DNA from: Ardenticatenaceae bacterium
GTDB taxonomy: Bacteria; Chloroflexota; Anaerolineae; Promineifilales; Promineifilaceae
Assembly: GCA_020634435.1 (NCBI GenBank)
Contig: JACKBS010000006.1
Location: 62,001 to 126,000 of the forward strand
Length of the DNA: 64,000 bases
Direction of reading: 5' to 3'
Positions 1 through 6,338 of the stretch are shown here, piece by piece. The stretch's first letter is position 1. Each line of letters opens with the position of its first letter. The notes beneath the pieces are model-generated. The model had not been told where the DNA came from. It saw only the letters and a program-made list of their open reading frames with translations, and searched no databases. A program made the translations under genes and the position numbers.

Positions 1-346
1 CGGCCGCGCCAAACAGGGTAAAAGTGGTGGCCAGGCCCAGCATAAAGGCGATGGTGTTGGTGGCGATCTGTTTACGGCCGCTTTGGAACGCAAAAGCAAA
101 GTAGGCGGTGAGTACAGGCAGGGTACACGGGGAGACAAAGCTGAGGATACCGCCGCCAAAAGCCAGCAAGGCCAAAACAGCAAACGGTTGAGTTTGCAGC
201 CCAACGGCAAATTCGGGGGTGCTGCTACCCTGGGTGGCCGAACCAATGATCAGAAAGAGTAAAACGGCCGTTACCACCCCAATGAGCAGCTTTTGACCCA
301 GCGAAAGGGCGCGTAGTGGTTCAGGAAGGTTCAAAGATTTGAGCAT
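1..346 (-). CDS. ccdA: CcdA/DsbD-type thiol-disulfide membrane protein (partial)
   Basis: The gene runs off the left edge; about 115 N-terminal residues are visible. The family carries electrons from cytoplasmic thioredoxin across the membrane to keep the haem-binding cysteines of apocytochrome c reduced. A first membrane helix lies at residues 19-36. The family signature GGILSFVSPCTLP follows at residues 65-77, with the first redox cysteine at Cys74. The start at 346 is supported by GGAGAG a few bases upstream. It lies downstream of ccmABCD on the same strand, which fits cytochrome c maturation. An alternative reading is a DsbD-like electron donor for another thioredoxin; the catalytic C-terminal half lies outside the window. 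Confidence 0.85.
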   Translation of the reverse strand, partial: MLKSLNLPEPLRALSLGQKLLIGVVTAVLLFLIIGSATQGSSTPEFAVGLQTQPFAVLALLAFGGGILSFVSPCTLPVLTAYFAFAFQSGRKQIATNTIAFMLGLATTFTLFGAA

Positions 347-392
347 AACAACTCTCCGCGGCAAATTTAGACGTCAGTTGATTAGATGAGAT

Positions 393-428
393 GCAACGGC
401 CGTTTGTTACATGAGAAACGGCCGTTGC
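393..428. repeat. Hairpin built from two ACGGCCGT copies
   Basis: Two copies of the iterated palindrome form perfect 13-bp arms (GCAACGGCCGTTT and its complement) around a 10-base loop, in the gap between ccmD and ccdA. There is no clear T-run on either side, so termination is uncertain. It may be a spacer hairpin within the operon or only a local pair of the dispersed palindrome. Confidence 0.6.
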
Positions 429-479
429 CTAAATTTCAACTATTATGCCCGGTAAAGATTAAGAAAAAATAACGAGCGT

Positions 480-689
480 CTATCCAGCTGATTCTTCATC
501 GTCTTGTAAGAGCCGCTCCATAAGTTGGAGGTCTTGCTGGAGGTTGCGCTGCCGTAGCAGCAGACTAACGATGTACACCAACCCGATGGCCGCCATAACA
601 AAGTAACCCAACATCAGATAGTTGTTGAAATTATTGGGATCAACCCCAGCCTGCAACGCCACATTTAAAAGAAAAGCAAAAGATGCCAT
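480..689 (-). CDS. ccmD: Small CcmD-like membrane protein
   Basis: A 69-residue protein with one clear membrane helix (about residues 25-46, LMLGYFVMAAIGLVYIVSLL) followed by a charged, acidic tail (RQRNLQQDLQLMERLLQDDEE). CcmD proteins are this size and bind the CcmABC haem exporter, helping release haem-loaded CcmE. Its ATG overlaps the ccmC stop by one base (TAATG), which implies translational coupling and is the main support. Sequence conservation in CcmD is weak, so the name rests on size, topology and position. Confidence 0.7.
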   Translation of the reverse strand: MASFAFLLNVALQAGVDPNNFNNYLMLGYFVMAAIGLVYIVSLLLRQRNLQQDLQLMERLLQDDEESAG

Positions 690-1441
690 TATGCTTTACC
701 TCCTTGCAGACGGGTCGCCACGCGCATTTTCAGCGAATTCACACTGTCCATCAGATATTGCAGACGAATTCGGTTAAGCATCCAGGCGATATACATGATG
801 GTAAAGGAAACTGTGTTGACGGTGAGCGTAATGCCCATCTTCATCGATTCAAGTCCAGGCGCAAAATCTTGCAGCCCTTCAGACGCACCCTCGGCCGATT
901 CTAGCGTGCCGCCAAACACCACCGGGTGAATGTCACGGAAAATGCGGATGCTGATATACGTCATGATGATGGTCACAAACGCGACAATAACGTAAACGGC
1001 CGCAAATCGCGCCCGCTTGTCTTCCTCTTCAATGGCCCCACGGAGCATAAAGTAGGCGGCATAGGTTAGCCAGGCAACGGTGATGAGCGTCAGTCGCGGG
1101 CTCCAGTCCCACCACGTGTTCCAGGCTGGCTTACCCCACACAGACCCAGCCGCAGTGGCAATGGTCAAAAAGACGAGGCCAATTTCTACGGAAGAAAGCG
1201 CGATGGTATCCCAAATGCGCTGCTTATTGCGCAAATAAAGCGCTCCGCCTACCAGCGCCACAAAAAAGGCCACCGCGCCCACCCAGGCCGAGCCAACGTG
1301 GAAATAAAAGATACGCTGGACATTGCCCATCGTTCTTTCCGTTGGGGCATAGAAAAAATTCATCCCCAGGCTGATGACCAGAGTAACCGCTGCGAGAATG
1401 TTCATAATCGGAATCCACCGATTCATCTTAGACAGACTCAT
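689..1441 (-). CDS. ccmC: Haem exporter protein CcmC
   Basis: A 250-residue integral membrane protein of the haem-handling family. CcmC binds haem at the outer membrane face and passes it to the chaperone CcmE with CcmD. The tryptophan-rich WWD segment is plain at about residues 103-116 (VWGKPAWNTWWDW), and one likely haem-ligand histidine sits in YFHVGSAWVG near residue 48. About six membrane segments are visible. The start at 1441 has a strong ribosome site (AAGGAGAGG). The gene lies between ccmB and ccmD. An extra C-terminal stretch of about 60 residues after the IHPVVFGG segment includes a further membrane helix. Confidence 0.93.
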   Translation of the reverse strand: MSLSKMNRWIPIMNILAAVTLVISLGMNFFYAPTERTMGNVQRIFYFHVGSAWVGAVAFFVALVGGALYLRNKQRIWDTIALSSVEIGLVFLTIATAAGSVWGKPAWNTWWDWSPRLTLITVAWLTYAAYFMLRGAIEEEDKRARFAAVYVIVAFVTIIMTYISIRIFRDIHPVVFGGTLESAEGASEGLQDFAPGLESMKMGITLTVNTVSFTIMYIAWMLNRIRLQYLMDSVNSLKMRVATRLQGGKA

Positions 1442-1469
1442 GTTGACCTCTCCTTTCCAGAACTAGAAT

Positions 1470-1496
1470 AAATCACAACACCAAATTGTGTGATTT
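1470..1496. promoter_or_regulatory. Inverted repeat upstream of ccmC
   Basis: AAATCACA and TGTGATTT flank a short centre about 30 bases upstream of the ccmC start. It could be a regulator-binding site or a weak hairpin between ccmB and ccmC. There is no second copy in the window to compare with. Confidence 0.25.
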
Positions 1497-1591
1497 TGCG
1501 ATTTTTAGCAAGCTTCCCCGTGCCATGATAAATCCATGACGATTTATTTAACACCAGTTTGGGTCGATTGGCTTGTTTTCCAACAAATTGC

Positions 1592-2311
1592 TTATGATTC
1601 TACAACGAGATGATAGGTGTATAGACCCGTCGCCAGGATAGCTAAATCATACGCCGCTACCAGCGAAACCATACTGCGAATGATTGATGCTTCTGGGGCG
1701 GCAACCATACTTTCGCCCACGGCCGAGGCGGCGGGCAAAATCAGCGGCAGCACCAGGGGCAGCAGCAAAATAGGCAGCAGCACCTCTTTCGCGCGGGTTT
1801 GCATTGTCATCGAGGTAATTAGCACCCCGGCGGCCACGTAGCCGATAGTCCCTAAAAACAGAACCAGCAGCACAATGGGCCGCCAGAAGGGCTTATCAAA
1901 AAAGATGATAAACACAAAGACCAGCACCAGCTCCAGCAGCAGGGTAAAGATGGACACGCTGATCACTTTGGCTAGGTAAACGGCGCGGCGGTCAATGGGG
2001 GCGATCAAAATGGCGTCGATGTTTTGATTTTCGCGCTCAATTGCCAGCGAGCGGTTTAGACCCAACGTGCCCGCCAGCAAAATGGTGGCCCAAAGCAACC
2101 CGGTCGCTACGTTACGCGCCGCATCCAGCTCAGTTTCCAACGCAAAATTGAACATTACCACCATCACCAGGGAAAACATCACCATGACGCTGACGGTCTG
2201 GCGGGTGTGCTTTTCGATTTGCAGATCTTTCCAGACGATGGCCCAAACGGCCGTTACAAACGAGCTGTTCTTCGGGCCTGTGGTGGGAGTGGATTGCGCT
2301 AAATTATCCAT
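1592..2311 (-). CDS. ccmB: Haem exporter permease CcmB
   Basis: Membrane subunit of the CcmAB ABC transporter. The protein has the CcmB layout: a cytoplasmic start with the motif IVWKDLQIEKHTRQ, then six membrane segments, and the loop GLNRSLAIERENQNIDAILIAPIDR between helices two and three. I place the start at the Met beginning MDNLAQ (2311), giving 239 residues and an 8-base overlap with ccmA. A longer reading from 2374 would overlap ccmA by 71 bases and exceed the family length. CcmB works with CcmA to drive haem release from CcmC-CcmE. Confidence 0.92.
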   Translation of the reverse strand: MDNLAQSTPTTGPKNSSFVTAVWAIVWKDLQIEKHTRQTVSVMVMFSLVMVVMFNFALETELDAARNVATGLLWATILLAGTLGLNRSLAIERENQNIDAILIAPIDRRAVYLAKVISVSIFTLLLELVLVFVFIIFFDKPFWRPIVLLVLFLGTIGYVAAGVLITSMTMQTRAKEVLLPILLLPLVLPLILPAASAVGESMVAAPEASIIRSMVSLVAAYDLAILATGLYTYHLVVES

Positions 2312-3032
2312 GCGTACTTTTTGCCATGCCTGCTTTGCGGCCAGTTTGTTCTGCATAAATATCCAGAAACTCACTGCCGCTTACGTCACCGTTGGCAATC
2401 TCTTGCACAATCTTGCCCCGGCTCAAAATCGCCACACGATCGCATAAATTCAAGCCGTGTACCAAATCATGGGTAATCAGGAGAATGGTACGGCCGTTTT
2501 CCGATTCTCGCCGCAACAAGTCGTCCAGCAAAGCAGAAGCATCCTGATCAAGCCCCGTGTAAGGTTCATCCAGCAGCAGCACATCTGGCTCATGCAGCGT
2601 AGCGCGGGCAATCGTCAGGCGCTGCATCATTCCCCGCGAAAATGTGCGCACGGCATCTCGTTCCCGTGCGGCCAGCCCCACGCGCCTCAAAGCTGCGGCC
2701 ACCCGATCTTCGCTGTTATCTAGTTGGTATAGCTTGGCAAAGAAAAGCAAGTTTTCTGCGGCGGTTAAATCGCCATAGAGCAGCGTTTGGTGCGAAACGA
2801 GTCCAATGTGGCGCCGTACACGCTCGCTAAACTGGGGCATTAGCCAGCCCCCAATTTTCACTTCCCCAGCAGTCGGTTTTAGCAGGGTAGCCACAATGCG
2901 CATGAGGGTCGATTTGCCCGCACCGTTTGGTCCTACCAGCGTAACAAAGGTGCCCGCTGGCACGTGCAGGTTCACGCCCCGCAGCACCGGATTGAACCCA
3001 TATTGCTTAATTAGCCCATTAATTTGGATCAT
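2304..3032 (-). CDS. ccmA: Haem exporter ATP-binding protein CcmA
   Basis: ABC ATPase of the cytochrome c maturation transporter, 242 residues. Walker A is GPNGAGKST (about residues 34-42), the signature is the slightly unusual FSRGMMQR near residue 132, Walker B is VLLLDEP and the switch histidine lies in ITHD. It is the first gene of the ccmABCD run. A possible promoter lies so close to the ATG that the mRNA would have almost no leader, and I see no good ribosome site. Other ABC ATPases look similar; the neighbours settle the identity. Confidence 0.92.
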   Translation of the reverse strand: MIQINGLIKQYGFNPVLRGVNLHVPAGTFVTLVGPNGAGKSTLMRIVATLLKPTAGEVKIGGWLMPQFSERVRRHIGLVSHQTLLYGDLTAAENLLFFAKLYQLDNSEDRVAAALRRVGLAARERDAVRTFSRGMMQRLTIARATLHEPDVLLLDEPYTGLDQDASALLDDLLRRESENGRTILLITHDLVHGLNLCDRVAILSRGKIVQEIANGDVSGSEFLDIYAEQTGRKAGMAKSTHG

Positions 3033-3039
3033 TCGGCTA

Positions 3040-3067
3040 ATTGTAGGTTCTCTTGTACATTCGACAA
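3040..3067 (-). promoter_or_regulatory. Candidate sigma-70-like promoter of ccmABCD
   Basis: On the minus strand TTGTCG, a 16-base spacer and TACAAT precede the ccmA ATG by only eight bases. The transcript would start at or next to the ATG, so leaderless translation is likely if this promoter is used. The call rests on sequence match only. Confidence 0.4.
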
Positions 3068-3343
3068 GTGTAAATTGTCAGGCACCATCTTATGACACAT
3101 CACCCCTAAAAAATGATGTTTTGCCCATATTTGGGTAGGACAAACTGCCTATCGTTCATCAATGAGGGGGGCTTGTGCAATTATTCACGTGATGTTAACG
3201 TATCAGGCTGTTACGGCCGTTTAATCCCCAAAATAGGGCAGGAAGTAGTAATTTCTTGTCGAAATGTAGTACGCAGGTAAGGGACAACAAAGCGGCAGAT
3301 TAGTGACAGTTTGCTTAAAAACGCAGTTATGTCAATAAAATAG

Positions 3344-3373
3344 TTGCATGGCTCGTAAAAATTCCTTTATAAT
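3344..3373 (+). promoter_or_regulatory. Sigma-70-like promoter for the 3407 gene
   Basis: TTGCAT, 18 bases, then a perfect TATAAT. Transcription would begin near 3380, just ahead of the purine-rich ribosome site at 3388-3397. The rest of the 3033-3406 gap holds one ACGGCCGT copy near 3214 and AT-rich sequence with no gene. Confidence 0.55.
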
Positions 3374-3406
3374 ACCCGCCAACCTTTGGGAAGAGGGTTT
3401 ATTAGT

Positions 3407-4234
3407 TTGCTATCGAATTTGTCTGGAACAATTACCCCCTGGATTCTGGGGACACTCATTTTACTACTTCTGCTTGCGCTGGCTGTTGTCTTTAAGTCGT
3501 GGCGAGAGATGAAGCGTTCGCCTTACTTTTTTATGCGGCTTCAAGCAGAAAAGCGGCTTCAAACCTACTCCTTTGCGAGTCTGGGTTTGTTAGCAGCTTC
3601 CATTATTTTTGCGCTTTATGCGCTGCGTCCCGCCGTTGATAACACCCCCCTTGTTGCTGTTCTAACCAATGCCAAACCGGTTACAGAAGAAGTGGCTGCT
3701 TTAGCTGATTCAACTGCTAATACATTGGCAGGTGTCTCGCCGGAAACGGCTGGCACACCCCAGATTGTATCTACAGCCAATGAAGAACCATTTTTCCTGG
3801 CCGAGGCCGATAGTTTGGTACAGGCCGCTTTGGAACTGCCACAAGAACTCAATCGCTTTGAGCCAACGGCCGAATTAAACGAAGCCACCGCTCTAGGTGA
3901 AATCAGCTTCTCTACCAAAATCGACGACGATTATCTGGCCGTCGATCCCACCAACATTTTTGCGGTAGGTTCCTACACTATGTACGCAACTTTCTCCTAT
4001 GATGGCATGGAAGACGGCATGGTGTGGTCTTGGGTCTGGCGGCATGATGGTGAGGTAGTCGAAGGTGGTAACGAGGTTTGGGAGTATGGTCAGGATGGCC
4101 CTGGCTATATTTATTACAATCCAGAAAATGGGTTCCGCGCCGGGTTGTATACCCTGGAAGTATGGGTAAACGGCGAGTTGTTTATGCGCTCCAATATGCG
4201 CATGACCGGTTCTGCTTTGTCATCCGGTAACTAA
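3407..4234 (+). CDS. Unknown membrane-anchored protein with extracytoplasmic beta domain
   Basis: I do not recognise this protein. It has one hydrophobic helix near the start (ITPWILGTLILLLLLALAVV), a basic cytoplasmic loop (KSWREMKRSPYFFMRLQAEKR), a second helix (SFASLGLLAASIIFALYAL), a Thr/Ala/Glu-rich linker of about 110 residues, and a C-terminal aromatic-rich beta domain with repeated W-W-W and Y-Y-N elements (MVWSWVWRHDGEVV, YIYYNPENGFRAGLYTLEVW). I choose the TTG at 3407 because GGGAAGAGGG lies nine bases upstream and the promoter is just before it; an earlier TTG at 3386 would be at the transcript start. It stands alone, closed by a terminator. Confidence 0.75.
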   Translation: MLSNLSGTITPWILGTLILLLLLALAVVFKSWREMKRSPYFFMRLQAEKRLQTYSFASLGLLAASIIFALYALRPAVDNTPLVAVLTNAKPVTEEVAALADSTANTLAGVSPETAGTPQIVSTANEEPFFLAEADSLVQAALELPQELNRFEPTAELNEATALGEISFSTKIDDDYLAVDPTNIFAVGSYTMYATFSYDGMEDGMVWSWVWRHDGEVVEGGNEVWEYGQDGPGYIYYNPENGFRAGLYTLEVWVNGELFMRSNMRMTGSALSSGN

Positions 4235-4304
4235 ATTAGAAATCAACAACGTGCCGCCGCCTGGCTGCATGATTGTTTGAAGGAAGAGAAGAGGAAGAAG
4301 GGAT

Positions 4305-4328
4305 AAGCCCGGCCAATCGGCCGGGCTT
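4305..4328 (+). terminator. Intrinsic terminator after the 3407 gene
   Basis: A perfect 10-bp stem (AAGCCCGGCC) with an AATC loop followed by TTGGTTT. The same loop is used in the hairpin at 6061-6084. Just beyond it, 4370-4400 carries a short degraded copy of the TAACCG/CACCGA repeat family found intact in purL. Confidence 0.8.
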
Positions 4329-4399
4329 TTGGTTTCTAATCACCGTATCGAATGAGACGACGACCTTTGGCTTACTGCTAACCGCTCACCGAACACTGC

Positions 4400-6022
4400 T
4401 TATCGATTCAAACGGCGACGGCCGTATTGCCACAATCTGTTTAGTTCTTCCAGCCGCAGGGCAGCGCAGGCGAGTACATAAATGATACCGCCAACACCGC
4501 CCACCAAAATGAGTTGAAGGAGAACGGCCGTATCCCCCAACCAATCCCGCACCAGCCACATTCCCCCAGCCATTAGCAGCGTGGCCACGCTCATGCGCCA
4601 CAGCCCATTTAATAGCGAATAGCCCTGAATGCCACCCAACTTACGCCGCAGCAGCCAGAGCAGCAGCAGCACCTCAATCACGTTAGACAAACTAAAGCCC
4701 AACGCCAAACCACCCAGCGGCAGCCAGCCTAGCTGCGGGAAAACCGTCTGGCTAAACCATAAACTCAGCAGCCACATGATCGCAATCTGTACACCGCCTA
4801 CCAAAACGGGCGTTAACGTATCGCTCAGGGCATAGAAAGTGCGGGCCACAACCTCAAGCGTCAACAGCGGCACCAAGCCAAGCGCATAACACAACAAACC
4901 AAAACTCAAGAAGCGGATTCCCACATCATCTACGGGGCTCCAGGTTAAAATCAAGGAAGCCAGCGGTGTTGCCAAAAGAGTAAACAACGCAGAAAAAGGC
5001 AGCCCCAAAAAGAACAAAATACGCAGCGAATCAGCAAAAATTTGGCGCATTTCTGCTTTTTCGCCACGCGCTGCCAATGAGGACAACGTGGGAAACGCCG
5101 CAATGCCCAAGGCCTGTCCGATGATTCCCTGCGGCATGATGATAAGTCGAAACGCGGTATTGAGCGCGGGTAAACTGCCCGTCACCATTGGGTTGGTGAG
5201 CCAGATGATGAGAAATTTGTTGATTTCGCTGAAGGAAAGTCCCAGCACGCGCGGGGCCATCAGGCGCATCACCTGGCGCATACCACGGTCGCGGATGTCC
5301 AGAACGGCCGTATACCGCGCCTCTTTCCATTTTAAACCGGGCAACTGCACCAGAAAGTGCCCTGCGGCCCCCACTACCGTGCCGATGGCAAAGCCCAATG
5401 CCACTTCTTCAGGTGTTGTGCCTGGCCACAACAGGCCGCCAGCAATGATCCCCACATTATAAATAGTTGGGGCCAGGGCGGGCAGCAAAAAGTGCTGCCG
5501 GGCATTTAGTGCCCCCATAATCACGCCGCTCGCGCCAAAAATGATGGGGGAGATCAGCATGATCCGCATCAGGCGTACCGTTAGGGGCAGCAGTTCCGGG
5601 TTGTTGGCCACTTTTTCACCGGTTAGCCAAATGACCAGCTGTGGCGCAAAAAAAATGCTGAGGAGGGAAACGGCCGTTACCACCATCGTCAGCAAGTTGA
5701 TGACATTAGAAAACAATCGCCAGCCACCTTCGCTGTCATCTTGTTCAAAGTAAGCGGCAAAGGTGGGGATGAACGCAGAGCCAATGGCACCCCCGGCAAT
5801 GATCAGAAAGATGGTTTCTGGAAAGCGGGCGGCAATTTCATACGCCTCGGCGGGCAGGGTTGTAATGCCTAAATTGGCGCGGATCACGATCTCGCGCGCG
5901 AGGCCCACAAGACGGCTAAGCAAAACGGCGACACCCACCAATCCGGCTGCCCGCATCACCAGGGCGCGATTGGTCGCAACGGCCGTTTCCGGCATAATTT
6001 CACTCTTTTGTTCGGTAGACAT
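4400..6022 (-). CDS. murJ: Lipid II flippase MurJ (MviN)
   Basis: Moves the peptidoglycan precursor lipid II across the membrane. The 540-residue protein is the usual MurJ length with about 14 membrane helices. The MviN signature is clear: RLVGLAREIVIRANLG near residues 37-52 and GGAIGSAFIPTFAAYF near residues 77-92. An N-terminal cytoplasmic stretch carries a TAV tripeptide written by the iterated palindrome. The C-terminus (YGRRRLNR) is basic. It is a single gene with its own promoter, facing the unknown 3407 gene. Loss of this function is normally lethal, so it is probably essential. Confidence 0.95.
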   Translation of the reverse strand: MSTEQKSEIMPETAVATNRALVMRAAGLVGVAVLLSRLVGLAREIVIRANLGITTLPAEAYEIAARFPETIFLIIAGGAIGSAFIPTFAAYFEQDDSEGGWRLFSNVINLLTMVVTAVSLLSIFFAPQLVIWLTGEKVANNPELLPLTVRLMRIMLISPIIFGASGVIMGALNARQHFLLPALAPTIYNVGIIAGGLLWPGTTPEEVALGFAIGTVVGAAGHFLVQLPGLKWKEARYTAVLDIRDRGMRQVMRLMAPRVLGLSFSEINKFLIIWLTNPMVTGSLPALNTAFRLIIMPQGIIGQALGIAAFPTLSSLAARGEKAEMRQIFADSLRILFFLGLPFSALFTLLATPLASLILTWSPVDDVGIRFLSFGLLCYALGLVPLLTLEVVARTFYALSDTLTPVLVGGVQIAIMWLLSLWFSQTVFPQLGWLPLGGLALGFSLSNVIEVLLLLWLLRRKLGGIQGYSLLNGLWRMSVATLLMAGGMWLVRDWLGDTAVLLQLILVGGVGGIIYVLACAALRLEELNRLWQYGRRRLNR

Positions 6023-6030
6023 GGGCGGAA

Positions 6031-6059
6031 ATTATACGTCAGCAGAGGTAGAAACAAAA
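6031..6059 (-). promoter_or_regulatory. Candidate murJ promoter, near-leaderless
   Basis: On the minus strand TTTTGT, 17 bases and a perfect TATAAT end nine bases before the murJ ATG, and no ribosome site separates them. A leaderless mRNA is the simplest reading. Confidence 0.5.
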
Positions 6060-6060
6060 T

Positions 6061-6084
6061 CGGGCTGGCAAATCTGCCAGCCCG
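6061..6084. terminator. Perfect hairpin upstream of murJ
   Basis: A 10-bp stem (CGGGCTGGCA) with an AATC loop, flanked on the minus-strand side by ATTTTGTTT. It could insulate the murJ promoter from read-through. No gene ends directly into it, so its direction is unclear. Confidence 0.5.
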
Positions 6085-6185
6085 GTTATTGTTTGGAGAG
6101 TCAGGAACGCCGAAACCTGACCCTCGTTAAAAGGAGGAGAAGAAGAAGAGATTTTTACCCTTCGATTAAGATTCTATACCATTCA

Positions 6186-6293
6186 CCTACGCAAGTCTGT
6201 ACGTCGTACCTACGCCCAACCTACGCAAAACCTACGCAAGTGCCATTTTTCACAAATAACTGCCGTAGAGACATTATATTGCAACGTCTCTAC
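6186..6293. repeat. CTACGCAA direct repeats and a GTAGAGACG palindrome
   Basis: Four copies of an ACCTACGC unit (6186-6242) lead into a degenerate copy of the GTAGAGACG...CGTCTCTAC hairpin at 6265-6293. Better copies of the hairpin occur before aspS (37238-37266) and inside purD (54741-54769). The 6023-6338 gap otherwise holds only the murJ promoter, a hairpin and a purine-rich tract. Confidence 0.7.
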
Positions 6294-6338
6294 GCAACCT
6301 CAATCGACGAACTGCCATGAGGCAGATAAAATTCAGCT

